Under the pieces are notes generated by a model. The model saw nothing but the letters and a program-made list of their open reading frames with translations. It did no database searches and was not told where the DNA came from. This document shows positions 20,514 through 31,640 of a DNA stretch of 64,000 bases, one piece after another (position 1 is the stretch's first letter; the number at the start of each line of letters is the position of its first letter). A program made the translations under genes and the position numbers. The stretch is from NCBI RefSeq assembly GCF_001640025.1, contig NC_031674.1, positions 2,480,001 to 2,544,000 on the forward strand. Direction: 5' to 3'. The stretch is from Sugiyamaella lignohabitans (taxonomy: Eukaryota > Ascomycota > Dipodascomycetes > Dipodascales > Trichomonascaceae).

Positions 20514-21473
20514 TCGTGCGTGTGGGTTGGCATCTGGCAGTAAAATTGACGGTTGGCAGCTGATGGTTGAGGTGGATAGGTTTGGGCCTGGGGGGATCAC
20601 AATTGCCTAATTAAACAAGCTATGCTTCGGTGCAGGGGTGCGAAGTTCGATCGGCAGCAGCGAACTAATTGTCCTGTGCGGCCTGCTCATCTGACTGGCA
20701 GATGCCGTTGAACTGTGCAGTCAACTGGCACATGCATATGCATTGCTCGTGCGAGCGGGCGGAATAATTCCATCCCGCCCCTGCCAGACGTACGACCGAC
20801 CTAGCTTCTACGGACTATTACGTACCCGAACTCGGACTAATTTAGATACAGCCATTTGTGACTTTTCACGTTTCAGGATTGATCCGATTGGCAGCGTAGT
20901 CAGTAGTCAGCCGGTTAATTATATCAGAAAAGTGGCCACAGAAACTCGTCAATGTTCAGAGAGGAGCACTGTGCCTCGGTTCCAAAGCTCGATCTCTTCC
21001 ATAAACATATGAGACGCTGAAAAACAAGACCACACAAATCTCTGAGCTAACTCCGGCAGGTAACAGCAGCAATTGTTACCCTCAGGTGACATTCCACGAC
21101 CATAACAATTGCACATGAAAGTCTGGTTCACAAACGGCTTCTGACTGTCACACATCAGAGTCCAGATGTTCATGTGAAAGAACCCGACGACGCCTCTGCT
21201 CATCCAAATCGCATGTGCAACTGGCAATCTCATCTCACTTCACCTTCGCCACCTATCCATTGGCATCACACCACTGGCACGGCATTTGCATCCTGTGACA
21301 TAATCGGAAAACCAAATCGAGAATTGCAAAAACACAAATCGTCTGCACATGCGCGTTTATACCGAGGTAGCGGTGAACCAATGCACCATGCAGGGTCCAC
21401 CACCCCTGCATCACACGAAGATCCCTCTTCCGACATGACACCCCAAAATCCAGACCCAACCCCGACGCAACGA

Positions 21474-21530
21474 CTCGAGCGCAGCGAGAGGAGCCACGGG
21501 GTCTGGGGCGGAGCCCCAGCCGCCGGAGGC
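21474..21530 (-). repeat. Hairpin element copy 3
   Basis: 57 bases, the exact reverse complement of copy 2. Just downstream of the PEP12 3' end. Confidence 0.92.
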
Positions 21531-21575
21531 AACACAGGAACCCTCCAAGTATGCTCTCTTTACGTATTAAATAAA

Positions 21576-22560
21576 TCACCCTACAAAGATCTGTCGACCA
21601 GTTAGTATCTCCTTATGCCACATGGATCCGGGTTTTACTTACACCCAGCAGGATCACTGCCAAAATAACGATGAGAATTATCAGCAGACACATGGCTCTG
21701 CCGCGCGAGTTGCGTTGGTACCGGGCCGCTTTGGTCAGCTGTGTCGAGGCGTCTCGCGTGGCCATGGCCACATTGTAGATATTGGCTTCGATGTTGTCTG
21801 AAGGTTAGTGGTGTGGTGTGGGTGGGAGGTGGGGTGCAGCCTCCGGCGGCTGGGGCTCTGCCCCAGACCCCGTGGCTCCTGCTTCGCAGGAGAGGGAGGG
21901 GGTGGACTCACCTATGATTGTGCCTTGTTCGGTAACGATGGTGCTGATGTCGGTGAAGATCTCGTTTAATTCTTCAATTCCGTGCTCGATGCCTTGGATT
22001 TCGAGCTCACGCTCTTGAATTAGTTGCTGTTGGTAGTCGACTTCTTCTTGGGATAAAGTGGTCGCTGTTTGCTGCTCAAGAAGGCTGTGTTGTGGATTGG
22101 CATCTTGACCGTCGGCATGGTGGTTGGTGCCGTCAATGTCGTCTGGGTGGGCTTGAGATGATGCAATGTCTGTCTTTGCTTGAATGATATTGGATCGCTG
22201 CTTCTGCGCTAGGTCTCGTTGGATCCCTTGGAACTCGGTTAATGCCGTGCTGAACTCTCGTGATAGCTTTTGTTGAGTGAATTTCTGTGACGCTGCGCAA
22301 TCTGTCCAGGTCTGCATCGACCGCACCGAACTGCTCAACTCTTTGAACTTCTGTCTTGTGGATTCCGCTACATCCACTGCTCTTTCTTCAGTGGCCACAT
22401 CTGGTTTCGAATTCAGGGTTCGCAGCAACCGCTGTAATGATACAATATTGGAGTTGATATCGAACAGTCCTGTGGCGACTGTCTCCGCCAGTCTATCAAA
22501 TTCTGGAGAATCCGAGTACGGAATCTGCGCTTCTAAATCTACATCATCAGAGAACGACAT
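21576..22560 (-). CDS. PEP12: Endosomal Qa-SNARE (syntaxin), three exons
   Basis: Exons 22560-21912, 21797-21643 and 21590-21576 give 272 residues. The start is ATG 22560 (MSFSDDVDLEAQ); the frame upstream has no ATG. Intron 1 (114 bases) contains a hairpin element, intron 2 is 52 bases. The SNARE motif runs ERELEIQGIEHGIEELNEIF to DNIEANIY, with the central glutamine of a Q-SNARE in VTEQGTIIDNIEANIY, and ends in one membrane helix (CLLIILIVILAVILLG) with a four-residue lumenal tail. The N-terminal part is an Habc-like helical bundle. The match is closest to yeast Pep12, which mediates fusion at late endosomes. Without the second exon the protein would lose its membrane anchor, so splicing is required. 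Confidence 0.9.
21839..21892 (+). repeat. Hairpin element copy 4, in PEP12 intron 1
   Basis: 54 bases, antisense to PEP12. Internal stem CTGGGGC-TCT-GCCCCAG (loop variant) and terminal stem CTCCTGC-TTC-GCAGGAG. Confidence 0.92.
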
Positions 22561-22779
22561 CGTAAAAGAAAACTCGCTCAATCAATAGCTCGTTGTTGTT
22601 CTGACTTCTAACTAGTTTCTTGTCAAACTTGTTAATATAAATAAGAAACTGATGCACCTAAATGTACATGATAAGTGAGCTTAGATAGGCTTAGAGTTGG
22701 GATCAGCAGTTGTTTCTCAAAATCGTTCTATTATAGACCCTGATAGAGCTTATAAGGGCTCCGGAGACTTTAACTTATC

Positions 22780-23174
22780 TCATAGCACAATTCCTACAGA
22801 TACGAGGGCTAAATTATAATTTAATGGATCAAAGCACCCAGTGAATTTGAAACCAGTTTCGGTTTTACTTGTCTCTTTTGATTTGTCGGGTTCTGAATTG
22901 GGATCGTACTCCGCATTTAAGGGCTGCTGTGACAGGATCTCCATCGACTGGTGAAAGCCGTACACCGTTTGCAGGATGCAGCAGCTTAATTTAGTTTGTT
23001 GTGGTAGTATACATTAGAAAAATTCATGTTCTGAGATTCTGTTTCGCTTAGAACCAGCCTGTTCCGAGTTGTTTCACAAATAGCTTGTAATAACAACCCA
23101 AAATCCAAATTATAACAGATATCACGATAAAATCCCAACTGAAATTCAAAGATAAGAACTTACGTGTCAGCCAT
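22780..23174 (-). CDS. Possible small spliced gene, unknown
   Basis: A tentative model: exons 23174-23164 (MADT) and 22984-22780 give 71 residues with consistent phase, ending in a hydrophobic stretch NYNLALVSVGIVL. The 5' site GTAAGT is good but the 3' site TTAAG has only a weak branch motif. No family recognised. It would share a 90-base divergent promoter with TFC3. Treat as a hypothesis. Confidence 0.28.
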
Positions 23175-23264
23175 AATTACACGGACATTGCGACCAATTG
23201 GCACCACGGCCAGCCAGCCACATAGTAATTCATTTACTCAGACTTGCAACCAGGATACCTAGCA

Positions 23265-26200
23265 ATGTCGGTAGCGCCAGATGAGCTGGTGGACCATCTC
23301 ATCGAGAGCCTGGCTTTGAATGGAGATGAAGGTGAGATTTTTAGGTTATCACGGTTCGAAACTGTTAGCTTACTCAACTGAGGCTGCTGGAGTCATGCCG
23401 GTTCGAATCGCGACTGCCGTAACTAACAAAAATAGGTGCTTCAATTGAAGAGCTATGGAAGTTCGCAGAGGAAAAGGTTCCTAAACTCAATGATTTTCTT
23501 AGAGGCGCCATATGGACCTGGCTGACTGAAGAGGATGGTCATGTCGTGGTGGGTATAGCCGGAGGTACCGTTCTTGACCGAGACACAATCCAACTCGGAC
23601 CATCAGCTCTGACCGAGAAATACCAAGATCGTGTAAGAGTATATGCCTCTGAAGAAAACCAATGGCAAAAACTTACTGGCATGCCAAAAGAAGGTAATCC
23701 TGTAAGTTTTTTTGTTTGTCAGATAATACGCGACGGAGTTACGCACTTCGCCTGCACTGCAGGTGCAATGTATTATTGAGACAGAGTCCCAGTCGACGAG
23801 ACACGGGCGGACTGAATTGTTCAAAGACTTTTTCACTAACAGAAGGTTGTAGATTGGTGCGTTTCCCTTCCAGCTGCTATGTGCAGTATCAAGGTCCCGA
23901 TTCAGAGGACTTACCAGTGTCGAGATTGCCCAACAGACCGGGCAAGATCCACGTTCTATTCATGGAAGAGTACAAATGCTATCGGATCTAGGATTGGTTC
24001 AGCGATTTCCGATGCTTAGTAAAGGAATAACTACCCATTTAGTGGTTTACAGGAAATTCATCACTGGAAATAGAAAAGACTCTAGTGCAAGAGGAGCTGC
24101 TGGTGTAGATATCATACAGCTGCGAAATTCGATTGTTTCAGCAGTTAAAGAAGCTCGTAATGGCTTGCGACAGCATCAGGAGCTGAAAGTTCAGCTGGGA
24201 TTCGAGAAAACTCATCGTCAATTTGTTATATTTGCAAGAGCAGTAAGGGTTCTAGAATCTCAGGGATACGTCAAGAGAGTTATTGTACATACACAGAGCG
24301 ATAAAGGAGAGAAGGTATATAAAGTGAGGTGTATTAAGTTTGTCAAGGATTTACCAGAGTCTGACGACAAAGGCGATTTGGAGTCGGATTTATCTGATGA
24401 TAGCGATTTTGCCGAAATCGATGAGGAGCCTGACGCTGATGGAACAGGTACCACAGCTGCTGGTGCCACCACAGACACTACATCTTCAAAGACTTCAACT
24501 CCTGCGAAGGGTAAAATCGGTCAAGGAGCAGATTCAAATGTTACTTCTGGGACCAGAGAGAGAAGTGGTGATAGCGCAGACGCTCCAGATGTGTCTCAGA
24601 TAGATTCTTCATCGTTGGTCAAAATTTATGAAGACGGCTATATTCCCGATCAATCTGACAAGAAGTACATCTTTTTCAATCAGTTCTATCCTCTAGAAAA
24701 TCAGATCTATGACTGTATTAATTCTGGAGGTGAGTTTGGCATTCCCGCCATGGATCTAGGTAGTAATCTTGTGGGAAGTAATTATAGCCGAATTTTTGCT
24801 AGAATACTGGATACACTCTCTGATAAACCCGCCACTGCTTCTAAATCTGCTGGTAAGAAGAAGAAGCCCATTGTTCCTCCTAAAAACTTGGAGCATTTGA
24901 CAATTATTCGTGGTATTGATTTCTCTGCTCGTATGAAGTTCTATCGGTACTTTTCCCAGCCAGGTTATTTTGCATACGGAGGCAAAACTCCGGAGGAGAA
25001 CTGGGGGACATGGAAGGAGATAAATCTCACGGGAGCTGCAAAGTCTCTACGCGCTTTAGACAAGAAGCTGTCATCCGCTCTGCCAGGATTAGTAGAAGTT
25101 CGTCAAGATAACGAAGGTAATGTCGTACCATTGTTCCACGGAGAAAAAGGCAAGATTGGCGACTACGCTGTTATTAATGCTGCACCGAGACCACCAGAAA
25201 CGAGTACTGGAAAGAAAAAAGGTAGACCACGCAAAAGCGATGTAGCGGTGGATCCCAACGCACCGCCACGGAAAAGAGGTAGACCAAGAAAAGACAAGAG
25301 TGACCAACCACCTGTCAAACTTTCGAAATCTGGGAAAGTTCGTGCAACTAGAGCAAGTAAGGAGGCTGAAGTCAAGATAGAAGAGGGAGTTGATAGAGCA
25401 AGTGCAGAAAGTGTAAATATCCAAGAAGATATGTTGACACAAGATGCTGCCGATGAAGCAGCCGCAGCGTTGGTAGGACTGAGGGGTGAGACCAGTTCCC
25501 AAACATCATCAGCCTTTAATGATAGAGAGCAAGTTATGACCGATGGTGAAGAAGAGAGAGACCTGGATCAGGTCAGCACGGATGTTACACCAATAGATAA
25601 CACTGCTCAAAACAATGTAGATTCTGCAGTTGTATCTCGTGTGGACGTAGGTGTTCCTGTTCAGCCAACTTCTCCACATGTCGAGGGGACTACATCAATC
25701 AAAGTAAAGGCCGAACCTGACGACGACCACAGTGCTAATTCAAGCATTTATACTACGCCAGTGCCTGATATTCCTGTTATTCCTACCACTCCTAGTTTGA
25801 CTCCCGGATTCCAGCCAGAAGTAAGAGAGGGGCCTACAGTTGATACTCCGGCTGCCACTAGTACTACGGGAGAACAAATTAATTCCACGGCACCATCCGA
25901 AAGCGGGCCAACACCAGGGGATGCTGAAGAGCTGGCTAATTCTTCAAATACAATAAAACGTTACAAGCCCAAACCAAAGGCACCAAGTTCTGAGTTATCA
26001 TTCGCGCTCATAAAGCGCAAGGCACAGATTATGTCTATTTTGGAGGACAAGAATGGTGTCGTTGAAGGAGGTACTCACTTGCAAAATCTCATTGCAGCAA
26101 AGTTTTCTGAGAAAGAGGGAAGTACCATTGATCGTAAGACGGTACAACGCGTTGTTACTCACATGTTGGCCAATAACGACCTTCATGAAATTCTACTCAG

Positions 26201-28106
26201 CGTGCCTAAAGATAAGGACGCTCCTGCAAAGGGGTCTCCTGGCTCAAAGCAAATTCTATTCCTACCATCGATTGATCCCGACTGCGAGGAAATCCGCAAG
26301 CTAAAAGCCAGCATAGCAGAAGGCGTCAAAAAGCGAGCGCCTACCATACTGCCAGTCCCGAGAATTTCAATGAGCAAAGATGACTTATTTGTAAGACATA
26401 TTAGAGCCAGTCGTCTGAAACAGGTAGACAGTACTAAAGTCAAATCCAGGAAATCCGAAAGATCTAGACCCGTGGCAGTTCGACGGGAGCCCCGAGTTCC
26501 GCCAACTCCAAGAGAAGTTGTGCCACCCAAATCAACAGCTGACGCCGAACGACCTGCTAAAGCGCGCCGTGTATCGAAGAAGGAAAGTGCTATCGATAAG
26601 AATATTTTAATGATCAGACCATACAACCCGCCATCGAACGAACAGTCTACTTCTGTGGGCGGAGAAGGATACCAAGCTCTTGAATTCTTGCCAAACTATG
26701 TTCCTCCTAAGCCACAGCGTCGTCATAAGAACCTTGATCCAGTAACTGGAAGAATCAGACGGTCGTTGCAAAAAGGTAGACGAAGCAAAGTTGATAATGA
26801 AAGACTCTATAGAGTTGTCATTATCGTACGATCGATGTTTTCGACGTCACTCGGGTCTATTGATTGGGAAAAGGTAGTGACTGCTTTCCCTAATATGCTG
26901 CCTTCAACAGCTAAATCAAAGTGGCCCAGTCTCAGAGATAGATATGGGGGTAGGAAACAGGTTGGTCGAGCAATGAAACGATGGGAGGATCTATTCCTCA
27001 AGAGCTACGAAAATGGAGAGCTACCCCTGGTGCACGACAATGACTATGATGTTGGATTCTATGCTGATTTTTGGAAAGCCAATGAAAATGAGCTCGAAAT
27101 CTCGCCTGTTCCATGGCTCCTTGATAATGATGAGGGTATAGAACAGGGCTATGAACTTGTTTCAATTGAGGCAGATCATGCAAGAGATCCAATAGACCTT
27201 TTATACTATTCCACATCTATGGTGAAGACGGACGAGCTTATGACACAGTCTCCATTTGGATACGACCCTGCTAGTTTACTCCCAGAGACCAGTCCAACTG
27301 ATAAAGCCAAACAAGCTGTTAAAGGAACTATTGCCACGAGTCATCGGATTTATGACGCAAATATTTCTAAGGACATTCTTCTTAGCCATGGTGCTGAGAC
27401 CTCGATCAAAGCTGTTAAAGAGCTTGAAGCAGATAGGTCAATTGTTTACTTGCCACGGGACAAAGAAAAAGTTCTTCCTGGTCGAAATTACTTATTTTCT
27501 GATAAGTTTAATGCACAACTCGATCTGCGTATTGGAAATGGCATGTTTCATGAAGCAACTGAGTTTGAAAACAAACTGATTTCTACATTCGAATCGTCCA
27601 AGGGTATGATTATGTCGAGAACTGCCCCTGATAGTTCACTAGTAGCTCTGCTTGATCTGATATGCTATAGAAAAGTGGATCTGGTGCGCATCAACACTTT
27701 AACGAATATCATGCTGTCAGGTTATACTTCACGTATTATAGATAAGGAGAAGTTGGATAGTGATATTATCATCCGTGGTCTATTATCTCACGAAGAGTCG
27801 TTAACGAAGCTTGTTCGACCGGAAATCCCTCCTCCCTTGGGCTCGGGCTGTCAGTATATTTGGACCAGTGTTATTGGTACTTTGAATGAGGATATCTGGG
27901 CAAGAGTTCTCAAACAGATTCTCATGGTGGTAACATTCCGTCCTGGTATTTCGAGTGTGGCCCTTCATAGAAAGATGTCTCTTGTATTAACTTATGAGGA
28001 AACAACCACTGCGTTAAAATGGCTATGCGAACGCGAGTGTATCCGAGTTGGAGAATACGATGCTCATTTTATTCTTCCACGATGGTATTCAAATATCTTT
28101 GCTTAG
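23265..28106 (+). CDS. TFC3: TFIIIC subunit tau138 (B-box binding), three exons
   Basis: Exons 23265-23331, 23436-23701 and 23853-28106 give 1528 residues. Intron 2 (GTAAGT...CTAAC-AGAAGGTTGTAG) was placed because the join restores GNP-IGAFPFQLLCAVSR..GLTSVEIAQQTGQDPRSIHGRV, the winged-helix region at the N-terminus of yeast Tfc3 (AQVTGQDPRSVTGRI there). Tfc3 is the largest TFIIIC subunit and contacts box B of tRNA genes to recruit RNA polymerase III. Two AT-hook-like GRPRK motifs lie near residues 568 and 587, inside a long disordered acidic/Ser/Thr region. The C-terminal half (GRIRRSLQKGRRSKVDNERLYR and onward) contains the Myb-like and extra winged-helix parts. It is longer than the Saccharomyces protein (1160), mostly through the linker. 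Intron 1 holds two box-B-like motifs. Confidence 0.86.
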
Positions 28107-28582
28107 TAAATGCTTCTCCCTTTTTATTTTATTTTTAATATAATATTTATTGCGTTTATCGTCACCCTGATCTCGTGGCTCTCTGTGCAAGATACTAAGC
28201 ACCTAAACAGAGCCTTCAAAAGGTGTTACAAAACTAAGGATTGATGTGTGAATGCTATGTCCACTCACTTGATGAATAAGTATTCAAGTCTTGCCTGGAA
28301 TATTATTATCCTGCAACCTAATCACAAGTATCGTTGCATATATTAATGCAGGGTTCATATTCCTGTAACTCAGCCGCATTCGTCGTTGAAAGTTGACCGT
28401 ATACATCACCAATGTTTATTGGCCTTACTTACATCAATAACTTGCAGATAATCAACATCATCACAACAACGGAATGCTGATGACTTAGCACCCTGAGAAC
28501 AACTGAATGCACTGCATTATCACAGAATATTAATTTGTTTTTTACAGACAAAACAGAAGGAGTGCAGTCAGCATATGGGTCG
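28107..28582. other. Intergenic TFC3 to ESC2
   Basis: Nothing recognised. The ESC2 frame is open upstream to 28535 but has no ATG before 28583. Confidence 0.5.
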
Positions 28583-29971
28583 ATGACAACGCCAACTAAC
28601 GGTACAGAATCGCCGGAATCGGCAGAAGAGCGGGCAGCGCCAGTAACAACACAACCTACAACTGATCCAGGTCCAGAAAAACCCAAATTATCAAAATGGA
28701 AGCAACGCAGGAAGCTGAGGCCAGCCGCCAAAAAAACACCCTCAGTTACTGAATCAGACAGCGGCTTTTTTAGCATGGCTCATAGGTTCTCGATAGATGA
28801 TGATGACGATGAACCTGATGATAAAAAGACTGCAGTGGAAGAGTCAGAAATCAAACCAGAAGCAACCGCAAGTATGAATAAGAAGGTTGACAAAAGTTTG
28901 ATATCTAAATCTATTGGATCTGTTGAAAGCGAACTGTCCAAGTTAGCGGGTCAAAGCGATATTTCAGCCCAGCCAACGATGTTGTCAGATTCGCGCTCGA
29001 TACTTGTTAATGGTAATAAAACTGCCAGGGAACCTGGATTTGAGCCTCAGTCAATGGTGTCATTTGATACCAAGCCGATATCTAAAAGCAGACCAGCTAC
29101 TCGGGCTGCTACTACGCAAGCTAAGAAGGCAGCTGATACTGTTATTATTCTGGATGACTCGGACAATACGTCGAGTGACATTGAAATCGTAGAGGATTCC
29201 ACTCCGCCCGACGTATCAGGAGCCAAAAGATCAGTAGTGGACCCTACAGACGATCCCTTCAATACAATTCAACAATTAAAATTGAGAGCGTTGAAGCGAA
29301 AGAAAGTTGAAAATGTGTTCGAGGTATCTGTAAACATATCAAGCGACATGCCAGAACTGGGCAATTGCAGGTCAACTGTAATGACCATGAAGAGCAACGA
29401 GCCATTTGGTGTGCTGAAAATATTGTATACTAAACATTGCGTAGAAAATCGACTGAACTATTTTGAACCAAAGGCTATTGAATTGTTGATAGAAACTGCC
29501 GTGCTTGTTTGGAATGACACTGTACTAAATGAAGATGTTGTGACACCCAGTTCTCTAGGAATTACGAATGCCAACTCTGTGATGAGTATTAATATTATGT
29601 CTCGATTTGACTATGACAATAAACAAAAGAGTAGTGTTGAAAGACTGCTAAGTGAAGAAAATTACACTTTGCAAGCAATTTTGGCAAGTACTTCAACACA
29701 AACGGATACGAGAGAATTGCAAAAACCTGATAATTTGGGTCCTGCTTATTTCAGAGTCAGACTCAAAGATAAGGATAACGCTCAGTTTGAAGTTAGAGTC
29801 AATAGCGAAACCAAGATCTCGAAGCTTGTGGACTTTTATCTCCGTAATAAAAACTTACCACAGAATACCAAGATTCGACTTGATTTTGACGAGGAACCTT
29901 TAGACCTGGACGGTGTTGTGGGTGATACTGAACTAGAAGAGGACTATACCATCCATGTTTATATACTTTAA
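28583..29971 (+). CDS. ESC2: SUMO-like domain protein, Rad60/Esc2/NIP45 family
   Basis: 462 residues from ATG 28583 (MTTPTNGTESPES). The N-terminal half is disordered and acidic, with a clear SUMO-interacting motif TVIILDDSDNTSSDIEIVED (hydrophobic core next to acids and serines). The C-terminus has two ubiquitin-fold domains: a diverged one around VFEVSVNISS..LGVLKILY, and a SUMO-like one ending IRLDFDEEPLDLDG..YTIHVYIL. This layout is that of Esc2/Rad60, which act with Ubc9 and Smc5/6 in genome stability and silencing. Length equals Saccharomyces Esc2 (456). Confidence 0.82.
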   Translation: MTTPTNGTESPESAEERAAPVTTQPTTDPGPEKPKLSKWKQRRKLRPAAKKTPSVTESDSGFFSMAHRFSIDDDDDEPDDKKTAVEESEIKPEATASMNKKVDKSLISKSIGSVESELSKLAGQSDISAQPTMLSDSRSILVNGNKTAREPGFEPQSMVSFDTKPISKSRPATRAATTQAKKAADTVIILDDSDNTSSDIEIVEDSTPPDVSGAKRSVVDPTDDPFNTIQQLKLRALKRKKVENVFEVSVNISSDMPELGNCRSTVMTMKSNEPFGVLKILYTKHCVENRLNYFEPKAIELLIETAVLVWNDTVLNEDVVTPSSLGITNANSVMSINIMSRFDYDNKQKSSVERLLSEENYTLQAILASTSTQTDTRELQKPDNLGPAYFRVRLKDKDNAQFEVRVNSETKISKLVDFYLRNKNLPQNTKIRLDFDEEPLDLDGVVGDTELEEDYTIHVYIL

Positions 29972-30076
29972 GATGTGTATGGACGTATATGTATTATATT
30001 ATTTATTGATATCGACAACTGACATGTTCAAGGTCTGCTTGAATCTTTTGACGGACGTTATGCATTATCTTTTGCA

Positions 30077-30084
30077 TCACGTGA
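30077..30084. promoter_or_regulatory. TCACGTGA palindrome
   Basis: Perfect 8-base palindrome 84 bases before the BIG1-like start; matches the core of Cbf1/bHLH sites in yeasts. Function inferred. Confidence 0.45.
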
Positions 30085-30167
30085 TTTTATCTTTTCAACT
30101 ATATCCGTAGTGCTAAACTTAGATCATTGCTTACATGACCATATTTTGATTCTGGTGGATCCCGAAA

Positions 30168-31436
30168 ATGAGACCATTTGAAAGAGGATTAATTGCATGG
30201 TTCATCTGGCTGGTATCATTTGTATTAGCAAGCGAAGATAGCAACGCTAATGATAGCGAATTGGTGCGAAGCTTTCCATTGATTGTTTCATCATACAAAG
30301 AGTAAGAAGAGAATTTGTCACCATTATCTGCTAAGGCCCTTACTAACAATTTCGTGAGAATTCATGATGTTCATGGTGAAATTGCAGAATTAAGAAAATC
30401 AAGGAACGGAGGGTTAACATCATTAGCCGCTGTAGATGAAATCCTTACAAAATGGAATGGTCAGTGCCCTTCTGATGAGTATCTTATAATTGATCAACCT
30501 GGACTGAAAGTGAGCGATTTCCAAGAGTTATGGACTCGCTATGATATCATTCTTTGGGAGCAACTGCGGAAATTTTTAACTCAATCTGCCACTATAGGTT
30601 CCTTTCCACGACTAGACGGTCCTCTTGATACTAAGAGCATTGAGAATTTATTGGTAGAGAGGTGTCAGGCGGAGATTATAGTAGCAGACATGACTAGTAA
30701 GTACATGATGGGTTGATATAAGCAGCGATCATTTATATGGCAAATATTAATAGGGTCCTGGTAGTATGTCAGTGGAGAGACTGATTATTTGTCGAATGGC
30801 TATTCATGACCGTTCTTAACCACTAACTTTTCAGTTGACCCGCCTATAGCAGAGTATCGTGATACACGTCCAAGAATTATAAAGATGCAGTTTGATCCAC
30901 TGCCAGAAAGTGAGGAGGAGAGAATTAGAACTCTTCAACTGAACGATGCAAAGATTCTGGATGTTTTAAGACAAACTCCCACACCATTTTTCACACTTAT
31001 TTATACATCATCTACAGGTGAAGATTTTGACCCACAAGCGGAGCACCGTCGCCAACGTCATTGGGACATTTTTGCTGATATTGTTCGCCAAAAAAGGGAT
31101 CCAAGGAATCGTGCTTTATGGAAACAGCATCAGGAACGAGCAAAAAAGGAGCTCAGTGATGAGCCAGTGAGTGCTCTCCCTCCAAGAGCCGAATTCATGC
31201 GTCAGAAAGAGCGTGAGAAATCTACTACAGCTCTGTCGGTCTCTACTCAAAGCTATCAGACCAAAAGTAATTGGGTCTACGATAAAATTATGAATATAGA
31301 TTGGGAGAGGCTAGATAATCTCTTCAACACGGATATTATTGTCGGCATTGTTCTTACCAATGCCGCAATTCTCTGTATATATTTTGGTTTCAAAGCCATT
31401 AGCGCTATATTTGCCTTTGCCTTTCAGGCACAATAA
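30168..31436 (+). CDS. BIG1: Big1-like ER membrane protein, three exons
   Basis: Exons 30168-30301, 30359-30696 and 30835-31436 give 357 residues. Introns have GTAAGA/GTAAGT sites and CTAAC-AATTTCGTGAG and CTAAC-TTTTCAG ends; the first is 57 bases. The product has a signal peptide (GLIAWFIWLVSFVLA), a lumenal domain with CPSDEYLIIDQPGLKVSDFQ, and one membrane helix near the C-terminus (IIVGIVLTNAAILCIYFGF), so it is type I. Big1 is needed for beta-1,6-glucan in the cell wall and is distantly related to the V-ATPase accessory protein Ac45/Voa1. The conserved QPGL segment and size (335 in Saccharomyces) favour Big1; Voa1 is the alternative. Confidence 0.68.
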
Positions 31437-31640
31437 GAATTTTTTTTTTTTTACATGAACCCAACGAGGAATTAAGTCTAAGACAACCAGTGTATCTAGC
31501 TATCTTGAACCCTGCATACATGCATAGCCGCGGTAGCGCATGATATCAAATACATATTGCAATATATTTTTCGAAGGATGTACTATTTAACAGTATCTTG
31601 AGGTACTTGAGTTAGATCGTTAAGGTCGTGTTCTATCAGG

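Larger units (their letters stand above)
18371..21575. other. 3.2 kb gene-poor region between ATG26 and PEP12
   Basis: No gene could be supported on either strand: the open frames are short, without family resemblance, and two of them merely read through hairpin elements. Contents: an ATTCA-rich tandem tract (18626-18662), a 26-base minisatellite (19518-19605), an (AT)n run (about 19788-19806) and two identical, inverted hairpin elements (20457 and 21474). Base composition rises towards 50% GC after about 20,000. Confidence 0.55.

Noticed and set aside
19949..21605. Several open frames of 60-140 codons on both strands
   Set aside because: No family resemblance and no consistent splicing; the frames at 20281-20610 and 21174-21605 include translated hairpin elements (the APAAGG-type peptide), a sign of spurious ORFs.
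23353..23420. Functional tRNA gene in TFC3 intron 1
   Set aside because: Box motifs are present but acceptor and T-stem pairing fail and the anticodon arm cannot be built.
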